Source: Amblyornis subalaris
Taxonomy: Eukaryota; Chordata; Aves; Passeriformes; Ptilonorhynchidae
Assembly (NCBI GenBank): GCA_018881555.1
Contig: JACAXG010000110.1
Location: 2,177,938-2,241,937, forward strand
Length of the DNA stretch: 64,000 bases
Direction of reading: 5' to 3'
Part shown: positions 24,869 through 36,732 of the stretch, piece by piece
Position numbering within the stretch: position 1 is the stretch's first letter
How the letters are laid out: every line of letters starts with the position of its first letter
The notes under the pieces: generated by a model
What the model saw: the letters and a program-made list of their open reading frames with translations, nothing else
Told to the model about the DNA's origin: nothing
The model's database searches: none
Position numbers and translations under genes: made by a program

Positions 24869-25220
24869 GCCCTAGCTGCAATAGAGCTCTAATAACAATA
24901 GTATTGTGCTAACCTGGCTAATAATAACAACCATCCTACTCACAAACTTACCAAGAACGTGTTCCTGCTTGGGAGGAGGGAGAGGAAAATAGCCAGTCAG
25001 CTGTCTGCAAGGTGATTTTGGGTCTTTCTCCTAACTTAGGTGAAATTCCTGCCTTCCTTACATACAACCCAATCTTATCCCCTCCTCTTATGTTACATAT
25101 AGCATGATCTAAGCAGACAGTTTGAGTAATATGCTCATATACATGGTAGCTTGTACTGCATTATACTTATTAGTATATGCGGGGTGTGTATTTTAGTATT
25201 TAAATGATCCTTAATCAGGA

Positions 25221-25483
25221 CAAGAGAAAATGACCTCAGGCTGCACCATGGAAGGTTCAGATTGGACATCAGGAAGAATTTCTTCACTGAAAGGGCTGTC
25301 AAGCACTGGAACAAACTGTCCGTGGAAGTGCTGGAGTCACCATCTTTGGAAGTGTTCGAGAAACACCTGGATGTTCCACTTAGTGCTATGGTTTACTTGG
25401 CATGGTGGTGTTAGGTCAAAGGTGGGACTGGATGATCTTGGAGGTCTTTTCCAGCCTTAGTCGTTCTATGACTCTGTGATTCT
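25221..25483 (+). mobile_element. CR1 LINE 3' end (forward), nested in the LTR
   Basis: This is a short 5'-truncated CR1 3' end. It has GGTTCAGATTGGACATCAGG and AATTTCTTCACTGAAAGGG (end of ORF2, with GCACTGGAACAAACTG encoding the HWN/T motif), then the conserved GGACTGGATGATCTTGGAGG and the tail TCTATGACTCTGTGATTCT. It interrupts the minus-strand LTR, whose two parts flank it, so it is the youngest of the three nested elements. The copy is well preserved compared with its host CR1. Confidence 0.93.
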
Positions 25484-25727
25484 AAAAGTTACATTTTTGG
25501 CTATGGAGCCCTTCAAAGTTCCAGTCACATGAGTTTGTTGCGTTCTGTGCTGTTCATCAGAGGCATCCCCCATCATATCTCCAGAGGATGTTCTCCTTCA
25601 GCCAGCTCATCCTTTGTTGATGTGCACTATGCAGCTCTCCATCTGCAACGATAACTTAGAGGGTACACAGTGTAGTTCATAGGTAGCAAGCCTTGGCTGC
25701 TGCTGGATCTTCGGTCATCATCCCACA

Positions 25728-25890
25728 GGGCCCCAGACGTGGCTGCAGTACTCCAGGTGGGGTCTCACAAGAGCCAAGTAGAGGGGTCTGACTATAACAC
25801 TACTCCATTTCTGATGGAGGTACTTCCCATAATACACACCAGTGTTGTGTTTGCCTTTATTTCTGACTGCATCACATTGCAATCCTATAG
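25728..25890 (-). mobile_element. CR1 LINE, 5'-ward continuation of the split copy
   Basis: GGGCCCCAGACGTGGCTGC, then AGTACTCCAGGTGGGGTCTC and ACAAGAGCCAAGTAGAGGGG, is the reverse complement of the CR1 ORF2 segment that precedes the part ending at 24566. Joined across the LTR, the two parts give the normal CR1 order without gap. Similarity fades after about 25800-25890, so the end is approximate. Confidence 0.8.
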
Positions 25891-26825
25891 CTTTTACTCC
25901 AACTTCATACTGAACTTTTACTCCTCACAAGTAAGTTTCAATGGATCTTTTTGTTATGAGTCACTACAGGGTCAAATTCTTCATAATCCAAGTACAAAAA
26001 AATTATTTTTCTTCTAAAAATGTGGAGTAGTTTTATCGCAGTGTTTCTGATAGCATGAGGTGCTATGATTTACCGTGTTCTGAAAAGTACTCTGTGGCTT
26101 TTCCACACACAGAAAATCCTGAACAGTTGTGCCAATAAAAAGTCTATTGCAGATCACATAATTTGTATGACTAGCTGCATGTCATTCCTTTGGATCCTTT
26201 TACATCTGAGTCAGCACCAAAAATATGAAGGACATTCTGAAAAATGTCCAATTAAAACTAACAATAAATTAAAGGCATTTCAGAAGGCTCTTTTAAAGTT
26301 TAACTCTCTAAATATGAAAAGCTTACAGTAAACTCACACAACTTTGGTTTGCTCTTACCATTGATCCTTCATCCTATTATTTCTAATGATTGACATGAGA
26401 CTTGCTAAAAATGACATAGAATTGCCTTGGGTTTATGTTTTGAAAAATTAACTGTAATGCAGAGAAAACGTGGTGTATTACTTGTTCCTCAACAAAGAAC
26501 AACCTCTTCAATCGCATTTTTAAAACCATAGCACTGAGAGTTCACTTTGCCAAAGGAGAATTGACTATAGCACTTGTCAAGGTTTCAGAATTGCCCACAA
26601 TTAAACAATCTTACTTTAAACTAAAAATCCCATGCCAAGGAGAATTGCATACCTGACATTAGGCATGTAAGAAAACTGCAAACATAGATGTATTTTGTAA
26701 ACAGAAATTGAAATTTACGTATTGAAACTTCTAGCATTTGTCTTTGAAATCAAAACTGCTCTTATTTTAAGTATGTATGATATCTTCTGTCGCAGAAATG
26801 GTATGAATCCCTATAAATTACTTAC
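25891..26825. other. AT-rich non-coding stretch
   Basis: No gene or repeat is recognised. The 88-codon frame at 26065-26331 (+) is open but has no family resemblance. Confidence 0.5.
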
Positions 26826-26888
26826 CAAAATCCATCTGTACTCATCAGCTTTTGTCTCTCCATCAAATATAAAACAAAAATAATGAAT
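26826..26888 (-). other. Candidate internal exon, phase 0-0 (63 nt)
   Basis: On the minus strand an acceptor (TTCACATTTTACTGCCTAAG) is followed by 63 nt and a strong donor, TTTTG then GTAAGTAA. In phase 0 the 21 codons read IHYFCFIFDGETKADEYRWI plus L, which looks like protein. A second frame is also open because the area lies in a longer frame (26822-27208). No homologue is recognised and no matching neighbour exon was found. Confidence 0.2.
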
Positions 26889-27050
26889 CTTAGGCAGTAA
26901 AATGTGAACAATTCCAGACACATGTTTACATGCAAGTGATGTAAGCATTTAGATCTTACTACCTGATGAATGATGATGATTTTTTCACTGATAAAACTAG
27001 AAAGCTGGAATACCTTCATAATTTCTTCTAATGGAACAGCATCATGTGTT

Positions 27051-27350
27051 TGCACTGGTGAAGCCACACCTTGAGTACTGTGTCCAGCTCTGGGCCCCTC
27101 ACTACAAGAAGGACATTGAGGTTCAGGCTGGACATGAGTAAGAATTTCTTCATGGAAAGGGTTGTTAAGCATTGGAACAGACTGCCATCCAAATGGTGGA
27201 ATCACCATCCCTGGTGGTCATCAAAAGAGAACCTACAGGACATGGCATTTAGTGCCATGATCTAGTTGACAGGGTGGTGTCTCTAAAGGTGGGACTTGAC
27301 GATCTCAGAGGTCTTTTACAGTCTGTGATTCTGTGGTTCTGTGATTCTGT
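27051..27350 (+). mobile_element. CR1 LINE 3' end (forward) with internal deletion
   Basis: It opens with the ORF2 segment TGGTGAAGCCACACCTTGAG and GTCCAGCTCTGGGCCCCTC through AAGGACATTGAG. At 27120/27121 it jumps directly to GTTCAGGCTGGACATGAGTA, several hundred bases further on in CR1. It then continues to a well-kept tail with three octamer-like units (CTGTGATTCTGTGGTTCTGT, GATTCTG). The deletion removes much of the C-terminal ORF2. The copy is inactive. Confidence 0.92.
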
Positions 27351-28529
27351 TGCCAACCTCCAGTGATCAAAAAAGAAGAAGGAGGGGAAAAAAAAGGAAA
27401 AATAATCCTGATTACAAAAAGCTGAAGATGTTGGTTAAAAATGATGGGATATAAATAAAAATACCTATTGTGGCCTGTTTATTTACCTAAAGATGTTTGA
27501 ATTTGCAGTGCTCCTCTTTCATGTTTTCTACAATAGGCCAGTTTGTGAAGTGTTATATATTTTTGTATGTATTTTTTTAGTGAAAGATGAGATTATGATG
27601 TAGTCATTAGCTCCTTAAGAGATATGTTAAACTTTGAGAACTGTCAAAATGGTGTGTAATTATCATTGACTTGAGAATATTTTATCCAATTTCAGGGAAC
27701 TTCTGACATTTAGAGTAGATTTTTGAAAGTACAGTAACAATTGCCCCTTAAACTTATAGTGCCAGAATTAGAAAGACATGTACGCAAATATACCCACTAA
27801 GTAGAACACTGACACTGCTGTGGAATGCAATGTGGAACTAGAAATTATGTACTTAGTGGCTCAATACGATGCTAGGCTTTTTCTCCCAACAGCAGAAAGG
27901 TTGTCATGCATATGGGCAACTAACTTGGCATTAGAAAAATGACCTCAGCTCCTGACAGGGAATAATTATTTATGGAGACTAAAAAGCATGGCATTGAAGA
28001 AAGCAGAGTTATTGAAACTAGCACAGGGTCCAACAAAACCCAAAGAGTCATACTATGATGGAGTCGTAGTTTAGCTTTTGTCTTCTACATCTCCATGGTT
28101 TGATAATTCCAAGATAAATTTCAAGTTGTTCAGAAGCACACAAATAAATGAGAACAACTGCCTTCCTGAATAATTATTATTCATTCTGGAATATAATTCA
28201 TAGAATCATAGAAAACGGATACATTAAGTAAATTACATTCACCTAAATCTACTCTACTTTACAGAAGAGGACCACCTTACATTTAAAAATCAGTTTTGTG
28301 GCACAAACTAATTAAAAATACCAGCACAGTCTTCTCAGAGACAAGCTACTGATTAGCACTGATAGTCCCGGATATTCAAATTATACTGGGTACTGGCACC
28401 TTGCCAATACAGTAACTATGTCAGTTGCAACACACATGTTTTATGTGTTATATATAGCCAATTGGACAGGTGGTTGTATTAGTCTCACACGAAGAATTCT
28501 TAAAAGTAAAGACAATTCTCTGCCTGTGT
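27351..28529. other. AT-rich non-coding stretch
   Basis: No gene is seen. A 22-base scrap TTCATAGAATCATAGAA at about 28199 resembles a CR1 tail but has no CR1 body next to it. Confidence 0.5.
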
Positions 28530-28733
28530 TTCCCTGAATCCTGCCTGAGGGACAGAACAAGGAGTACCGCACAGGCAAGCCTTTTTCAGCCGTCACCCTC
28601 AAGCTCATTGACACTAATCAAGGAAGGGCAGCAAGAAGACAGATGATGAAAGATGTTCCCAGGCTCCTTCCAACCGATTTGGTTTAGAAACCACTTCAAA
28701 AGATGTGGTCAGGAGCACAGCTCTTGGTTTTAC
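28530..28733 (+). other. CpG-retaining segment with a 50-codon open frame
   Basis: After a TGA just upstream, a plus-strand frame runs about 49 codons (LPEGQNKEYRTGKPFSAVTL ... DVPRLLPTDLV) to TAG at 28684-28686. The segment keeps CpGs (TACCGC, GCCGTC, AACCGAT) and higher GC than its surroundings. There is no obvious start codon. It could be a terminal exon after the CTGCCTGAG acceptor-like site, a pseudogene scrap, or chance. No protein family is recognised. Confidence 0.15.
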
Positions 28734-28840
28734 ATCTGTAGAGCCGCATCTGTGAGGACGCTCCTCCTCATCTTCTCCACTCTGTCCTGGGCCGTCTGGT
28801 GAATGTTGAACCTGGTTACATGGCTTTTCACCATGTTTGG
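28734..28840 (-). other. Candidate internal exon (107 nt), CpG-enriched
   Basis: On the minus strand an acceptor (TTGTGTCTTTTCTGTAAAAG) is followed by 107 nt and a GTAAAA donor. One frame is open for 35 codons plus two bases: PNMVKSHVTRFNIHQTAQDR, then VEKMRRSVLTDAALQ. Its base composition (GC-richer, three CpGs) contrasts with the flanks, which supports constraint or a different origin. The same frame would give a short ORF from ATG to TAA if read through the donor. The protein is not recognised. Confidence 0.22.
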
Positions 28841-31800
28841 CTTTTACAGAAAAGACACAATTATACCTTTTTTATTTTCCTAGGTACCATCATAAGAATA
28901 TTTTGACTGGTATTAAATACAGCACTCAAAACACAGAGCCAGCCATTAACAGCAAATAATTTACAACTTATAGTACTAGAGCTTCAAAGGAAATTTGAAT
29001 CCATTACAACTAATGAATGGGAACCACAATCTTTTGATAGCTCAGTGGGCTGTATTTGGTTTTACTCCATAACCTTCCAATTATATGTAGACTCCTCCTT
29101 GTTCACATCTATCTTCCTCACTTGGAATAAAAACCCAAGTATGAATCTTTGGGACATGCGAGACAGATTAAACGTCCTGTTGCAACTTCACTCTGCAGCG
29201 TTTGTGTTGCACACACTCTTTGGATTTTCATAGTCTCTGAAAGACCTGGATGCTTAAGGGTTGCAACTATTTCAAATTCAGCTGGAGCCTGATATAGCTC
29301 TTCAGTTAAATGCTAAGCATTTTTGTCAGTCTATGGGAAGGGTGGGTCTGAGAAAATTGGCAGAGATGGAAAAGAATAAACTGAGATTCGTTTTCAGAGT
29401 TCTGTTTTGATAAAAGGCTGCATGAATTCTATATTTCACCTTGTTTACACTAGTTAATTTCTAGGACATGGAGATAAGAACCTAAGGCCTTAGAGCACAG
29501 GATCATGCTCCACCTTGAGCTGATGACAATTTTGCCTGAGCAAGAACAGCATGGCGTGGTGCACAGTAACAGTAGGTATGTCTGTGAGAGCTGGTCAGAT
29601 TTCTGCATACATAGACACTAACCACAACTATACACATAGAGTGTTTAATTGTTGCTTTGCTGCATGGTAACAGCTGATTCCACTCAGCTCTTCCCCTCTT
29701 CTTTTTGGAAATTTCCCTGGAGTGCACAGAGTCTAATGCAATGGCCAAATACAGCTCAACTGTGTCTAACTCTGGTGTGGGTTAGTGACAATAATATTCA
29801 GGAGATAAATATACTAATTCTGGCTTAACCTTGGGCCACCAGACTGCATGACAAGCATGCAGAGGACCAAATACATGCTGGGAGGCCTATAACTTATAGC
29901 TGCCACAGTTGACAGGCATTCCCATTCAGAAGGCCCCTAGGGATTCACACATAACTATTACACCACCCCCTGAAATATTGCTGGCAAGCACTTATTCAAT
30001 TTTAAGACCACTGATCTTTCTCAGGACAGTTGCACATCTGCCTTTTTTTTCCCACCAGTACTTGCTCTTTTTATTGCATGGTACTTTAAACTGTCAGTAT
30101 TGACAGTCCTTTAAAAGTCACCTATGATTTCAGCAGAACACAGGAGCTCTGCACAGGATTAATGACTTGAAGACCGTTAATCCATCTCATTAATAATTAG
30201 CTGGAAAGTAACCATAGTATCATTGCTTGATTCCAGAAGAAAAGAGAAATCATACTTTGCTTCTTAGTGAGGAAGTTAGAACTGGTGAGTAAATAACTTG
30301 ACTCCATAAATATCTATAGTTCCATCTGCCAAGAAATATCAGAAGTACATAGATATTTATGAAGAAGCCTATAGAGTGTCAGAACAGGACAGAAAATGGA
30401 TCACTTCTTTTACATTACTCATTTTAGACAGACTAATGTAGCTATCTCACTCTCACTACAACTGCAGCTGAAAAGCTGTAGCAGGGAGGAATATTCTGCA
30501 AATGCTAGAAAGCAGGAACTGGTTTAGCTTTAGAAAAAGCAGCAGATGAGATGCACTGCATGAATATGGCCAACATATGCAAACCAAACATCACAAATCA
30601 GACTAAATATAAATAGAGCTTCAGAAATGGCACATGCAGGGACTCTTCACAAGTACTTCTCTAATTCCGGAAACCCCACAAGGACTTGCACAAAAAACAC
30701 ACACGGAATGATTATTAGGGAAAACTCATCTGTCAATGGATTTATTTGCTAACATCATGTGTCATTGTCTTTCTTACAAATCTACACATTACTTCATCTC
30801 AATAATATCATTATAGGGTTGTGTGGTATTGGCCTAGGTTAAATAGCACTCACTTTATTTCAATCTACAAACTGAAGTCAATCAACATGCCTTGATATCA
30901 CTACTCCAAATTCTCGATAGAACTGAATAATAAAGAAGAGGTAAATCAAACCTAACTACTTTAGCTCCAGCCAGTCTGTCTCCACTCAAAGCATCCATTC
31001 AGCTGGGAAGTACATCAAAATTTATAGCACAGACATTTACCGTGAAAGGCTTTAACACTATGAGGAATCCTATACTCGTGTCTTGAAAGCCAATGATATG
31101 ACACAGAGCCTATATTTGCACTGTCCTAGAGTAGTGCTCAGTAGCTGACTACAACAGTAAGCAAAAGCATTTATTAGGCTGTGAATGTTATTTCATCTGT
31201 GTCCACTGATACTGGATTTGTTTTCCTTGAAGCTGAAAACAACAAAAATTAGAAATGGTGACAGCTCCAGTCTTTTTTTCTACCTCCAACTAAGAGTACA
31301 GAATCCCAGAACACTGATACAGTTCTCCATCCAAAAGCTGGGCAATACATTCCTGTTTCCAGTATTGTAACTGAGTGACAAAGAACAGAAGAATTCTTGC
31401 AGATGGAATATAGAGCAAATCTATTTTCTTAGACAGTGAGAGCTCATGAAAATAACTGAGATTGCAAACATTTTTATTGCTGGAAACTTCATGCTTTAAT
31501 TCTCAACATTAACAGTGATAATATGAAAGAGATGAGCATCTGAATTACTCTCTTAATGTGAAACAATAATCATCTTGTTTGGACAAACTTTCACAGCTTC
31601 TTAGAAAGACCCTGCATTGGATCAGAGACAGCAGAAGTATACCTCTGTTTTCTCTTTCAACCATATGTCTAATTACATTGCATATTCCTCATGAGAAATA
31701 TATGTGGCTAAAGCAATGCATAGGACATCTACGTTCCACTGTGTTTTCCTTTATGTTTGGACAAGGGCAAATCAAGTGAATTAGTCCCACACTATTTTTC

Positions 31801-34800
31801 CAGATTGGGGTCCAGATGTAGAAGGTAATTGCACAGTTGTTGGAGTGAGTCCCCTTTGAAACATCTGTATTGCTAACAATCTGTATGACAAATCGTGAGT
31901 ATTAGTGAGAGGGGTATCTGTCTGGGACTTTCCCAGATCCTCAGTGAACATGCAAACAGGTAAACAACTTCACATCAATGTAGCAGGAACCTTCATGCAT
32001 TCATGAGTAATCAGCTGTCCTCATTGTTGAACCACAACATCAGCTCATAGCATGTTATGATATGGATTGTATGATTTTGCCACAGAGAACTACTATAGTT
32101 TTCAAAGGTTTCTGCTATCCTAGTCAAAATAGGATATTATGAGTGATTATATGACATATTTAGGGGAGGGAGTTCTAGTTGCAATTATGTTTACTTAGCA
32201 TTTCACTTGCTTTCCTTCTTTATTTAAAGGTTCAGTATCTAGACCTGTGAAATTCTTCTGTGTTTTGTCAGGGTTTTTTTTATAACTAATCTGGTAATAG
32301 TATTTATGCCTTTCCTCTTCCCGTCCAGAACAGTTCAGCAGTTTAAAATCTCCTTGCCTTTTTCTCTCTAAGTTTACTTAGCAAATCTAGGAAAGAAAGC
32401 TGTGCTTAGAACTTAAAAAATGTACCAGATGGTAATGAACAGAAAGTTTCATCTTGAGAAGCCATCCTTTCAAAAGCAACTTCACTTTCTGCCCTATATT
32501 TATCCTGAATAATTCACGTTTTCCCCATTCTAGTGCCTTTATCTTCTCTTGTGTTTGCTAATTGCTGGCCAATGGCTATGCATTCAGTTTTCAGCAGGGC
32601 TTTTAATCTGACATGACTAATTCATATTAAGGAAAAAACAAGTGAAAAGAGGAAACACAATACCATACAGCAAGCTATGTGAAGTCAAGCATGGCCTGAG
32701 TTGCTAACCCTGAGAAGTTTATCTTTTGATACAACTCCACTTCTTTGCTGGAGCAAGTGAGTGGGGAAATGTTTGTCACTCTGTTATAAAACTGCTAGAG
32801 CTGAGAAAAGTAAGAATTTCTTCTTCATTAGGTATTACAAAATCGGAAGAGAATGATATTGCATGTTGTCCCAAAATGTCTTCAGAAGTTTCAATACTTC
32901 TTTGGAAAGGAAAAATTTCTACAACATTTCTCTTTGAAATGAGATTTCATTTCAGATATTTCAAATCGAACTCCCAACAACAGAAGTAACCACAGCTCTT
33001 AAGTGCTACTCTACTAGCCTTAGCAAAGCTGAAAACCCTCCCAGACTGCTGATTTCTAGGGCAATACACAGGATGAGAGCTTCCACAGGTGCCAACCCAT
33101 TAAATCTTAGGTCACAAAACCGAGGCTGCATTACAGGTGTATGTCAAGCATACAGCTAAGCAAACTGGCAAACCTCTGATAGAAATTCGTCTGACAGTCA
33201 ATCTCTGCAGCTCTCCTTGCAGGAAGTGTTCCCAGTCTGTCCACAGATTCCCAGGTTTTTATTTCCTGTGAGCTGATTTCATGCTATTAAGTTCACATTT
33301 TTAAATAGAAACAGAAGATCAACTTAGACATTTCTGAGCAATTCTAGTAAAATTTGTTGCATAAGATTAGGCATTATTCCCATTTCTTTTTATTTCAGAT
33401 CCCCTCGATTTTGTTTTGGGTGAATTTATTTTCATTGTAGACAACCTGTCACGATCCCGTTACCTGTCACATCCCTTAGCTCACAGCTCTTACTGAGCTT
33501 GAACTCTGAGTCACACCCTTCATATTGCACCTGTTTGTTTGATCTTTCCTGGACAATGCTCTTCTCCTCACTAATCTTCCAAACTATTTCTGCTGCTTCT
33601 TGAAGGTAGTAAACTTCCTCCCTATTGTGAAGAAGTTTCCTAAGAAAGGAAGATTCACGTACAAGTGGTTTGTTAGAGCAGCTAGTTTTACACACACATT
33701 GTTCAAACAATGCTAAGAAATAGTAAGAGACGCCTAACTAATCAAGAAGTAGGTGAAGCTGACTACTGTGTACTTGCTATGTACGACCATGCTCTGAACT
33801 GACTAGCATTAATAAAAGGCCAAGGCCCCCTTGGGATCCTGATAAACTATTTCTGGTTATCAACAGGTTGTCAGTGACTGACAATGGTGTGTCCTGTTTT
33901 TCCACATTAATGCAGGTTTTCTAGAAATCCTCACCTTATACCAGCAATCTCACTGCACCTGAGTCAAATTTTCCAACACACCTCATACAGAACACATGTG
34001 AAACAGCAAACATGGATTGCTGTCAGGTTTGCAGTTTCTTCATATGATGCATATTTTGAGCTGAAAATTTGACCTTATTCTTGTTCAAACTCCTTCCTAC
34101 TCTGAAATATATTTAAGGCCATACGTGCATACCTCCTATCATTTGTCATGGATGACCTCTGAAAGGCAGTAAGATTTGCTCAAACATATGCTTCCTCAGA
34201 GGGTGCACCACATATATCACTTCTGTTTTCTGAAAACATTATCTTGAGATACTTTCAAGACTATGTGTTATTCTAGAGATTGTACTTTGAAGAAGTTTGT
34301 CAACCTTCACTCTCTGTGAAGGAAGCCAGCTGACCATATGTATTCATAACACGTATACAGAGCTCAAACACCTGCAACTCAAATACTTAAGGTTTTTTGA
34401 TAATCCCTTAGTGAATCTGATTCCATAGGGTAAAGATGAGCTACATTTAGTCCAACTTCTACATGCTGTCTGACAATACTGCTTCAAGAGAAACTCTTCT
34501 CACATGTCTTAGATCAACAGTGAAAAGCGGCTCCACAGGAATCTATAAGATCAGAAGAATAATTTGGTGTCACCTTGAGAGCTGTCAAGCACAAAGAATG
34601 ACCGAAATAGATACAGCTTTCCTCCAGTACATTATGGTTACCATATGTGATTTAGGAAGTATATCATAATATCCCATGACAATGTCTACCGAAGCACAAG
34701 CAACAGGAACCTTTCCCGCCAATATATTATTACAACTCATTAACTAATTTCTTAGCAGCAATTGCAACGTTTGTATGTTGTCACTCCATGAATAATCAAA

Positions 34801-34928
34801 CTCTTGCCTATAAAAATACAGATATTAATTAAAAGTGAATCTATAGGTCATTTGCTATTGGTGCTGGTTTTAATGCTGTTATCTAATAACAGGATTTCAA
34901 ATACAGAATAGGGATGATGAGTTAACTA
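28841..34928. other. AT-rich non-coding stretch, almost repeat-free
   Basis: No gene or mobile element is recognised over about 6 kb. A 48-nt splice-flanked open segment at 30237-30284 (+; acceptor TTGCTTGATTCCAG, donor ACTG then GTGAGT) reads KKREIILCFLVRKLEL but is probably chance. Confidence 0.5.
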
Positions 34929-35110
34929 CATGTGGCAAGGTCTATTGCCAGGTCACAACCAGGGTGAAAGGTTTTGGGGCTACAGGCTGGAGAGGCAAAG
35001 GTCAGCTGCCAAAGGTCATGGTCACCTGCAGCTCATTAGCCTCCTAGGAAGCAGCCTGCAGCACCAGAAAAGGAGAAAAAGGGGAAGGAAGTTCCTAGTG
35101 AAATTCAAAG
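34929..35110. other. Slightly GC-richer segment of unknown origin
   Basis: TGTGGCAAGG, then GGTTTTGGGGCTACAGG, recalls the start of the LTR family found at 51.5-52.5 kb, but the match is broken by about 30 unrelated bases and fades. It may be a decayed LTR scrap. I cannot support more. Confidence 0.2.
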
Positions 35111-36667
35111 GGTAAGGTTTAATCTTACATTGTAATGAAGGGTTTCTACAGATTTTTTTGTTTGTTTCATACTGTTCCCAAAATACGTTTAAACAGTATT
35201 CCTATCTTGCTGTGGCTTTCTAAGAACTTAGTGGCAAAAAGTACAGAAAACTATTTTTCCATATGGATGGGAAAATACATGGGATGTTACAGGTTTCAGA
35301 TCATTACTCTGCAATTTTAGCCTTCCCAAATTGGGTATTTACAGTTATGATTAAAAAGATAGGGGAGTTATTGTATTGCAATCATATCTTCAAGACTAGT
35401 TTGTTACAGAGGAGATTCTGCAGTTCTTCAAAGAAGCCGACTTTATTTTCACCAAAGACCAAAGGTGCTAGAGGATTGCAACTGAATTTGTCTTGTAGGC
35501 TGAGTTCTGGGGGTGATTACTTCAGAAGAGAAGGGATTCAGACATTTCCTAAGAAGAGCAGATGAAGGAACTTGCAGAGATTGTAATTCCCTGAGAGAAT
35601 CTGGTTAATTAGCAGCAACTTGCTTTTGGTTAGTATGTAGCACAGATCTGTAGCATGTCACATCATGCTATGGTTGCAAGCAGGACTCTGATAAACTCTG
35701 CAGCATGATGGTTGAGATACATCCAGCATCCTGGCAGCCTGCTTCAGCTAACTTTGTACCTGGGTGGAGGATAGGCATATCATGCTTGTCACTCAACCAT
35801 GCTGTGCCACCAAGTAAGTTACAAGGGAACACTTATGTTGATAAATGCCAGAGTTTGGCATCTACCAGAAGTACAGCATAACTCCCGCCTGATGTTGTAA
35901 GAACTGGAAGAGAAAAGAAATAGAGCCCTCCTCATAAAAGTCTGTGTCTTGTCTTGACATGGGATTAAAAAAGGTAGAGAGAGACATGAACTGAAAATTG
36001 TTCCCAACCATGCTGGTACGGAGAAAGTTGTAGAAAATATCTGCAACTATATCTGTAAAATATATTATAATTTTGTTGGGAATATAATTTTATTGCAATT
36101 CTGCCTGGAATAATTACAGCAGAACTAGTGCGCAAGCTTATGAAAGACAAAACACCTCACATATACAGCCTGCAACTACTTCACAAATACAGGTCCTTCC
36201 TACTCACTCCCTTTGAAACTCAGGCTGTTTTTCTGGCTTTAAATTACCTGTTGCTAGGCAAAGACGAGCAAAAACTTCAGTGGCCATCACAAGTCATTTG
36301 CACATGTTTCTGTAGACACATGAAACAATATCAGAGCCTATATACATACCAAACTGGGGAACATATATGAAAGATAAAAAGCAAGAACCAAAAGATTTTG
36401 TTATTTTGCTGGGAGACAAGGAAAGGCCATGAATTATCTGGGGCCTGGCTTCCAGCCCTTAGCCTATAGCAGAGAAAATATATTTTGCTGTCTGCAAACT
36501 GTGATCCTGGACAGAATGGTAGTACAGAAAGATTCGCAGTTTATGTGAAACCAAAAATGAAAGACAAATTTTAGTCAGGCAAGAAAACCTGATCTCCGTG
36601 TGTGACTTCAAACGCATTAAGGGCTCCTTATTTAAAGATCACACTTTTCAGGAAACTAATTACTCAC
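35111..36667. other. AT-rich non-coding stretch
   Basis: No gene or recognisable repeat is seen. The 100-codon frame at 35263-35565 (+) has no family resemblance. Confidence 0.5.
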
Positions 36668-36732
36668 CCTTATAGGACAAAGTGGGAGAGATGTATTCAA
36701 GCCCACAGGAAGCTTTCAAGAAACAAGAACAG
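36668..36732 (-). other. Candidate exon with very strong splice sites (65 nt)
   Basis: On the minus strand a textbook acceptor (TTTATCCTTTTCTTCAG) starts 65 nt that end AAGG followed by GTGAGTAA. One frame of 21 codons is open with one base left at each end (CSCFLKASCGLEYISPTLSY plus K). The other two frames contain stops. Splice-signal strength is the main evidence, and the peptide has no recognised relative. Confidence 0.18.

Larger units (their letters stand above)
24567..25727 (-). mobile_element. Solo LTR of an avian endogenous retrovirus, itself interrupted by a CR1
   Basis: The element has retroviral ends (plus strand TGTTGCATTAAG ... CATCCCACA; minus strand TGTGGGATG ... TTGCAACA). 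It is flanked by near-identical 5-base duplications (GGGCT 24562-24566, GGGCC 25728-25732) inside an older CR1. An AATAAA signal lies on the minus strand at 24822-24827, just downstream of an 8-bp hairpin (24846-24868). Without the nested forward CR1 (25221-25483) the LTR is about 898 bases, long for ERVK and compatible with ERVL or similar. No gag, pol or env sequence is present, so this is a solo LTR. The family is not named with confidence. Confidence 0.75.

Noticed and set aside
28196..28217. TTCATAGAATCATAGAA as a CR1 insertion
   Set aside because: Only a tail-like scrap with no adjoining CR1 body; too short to support.
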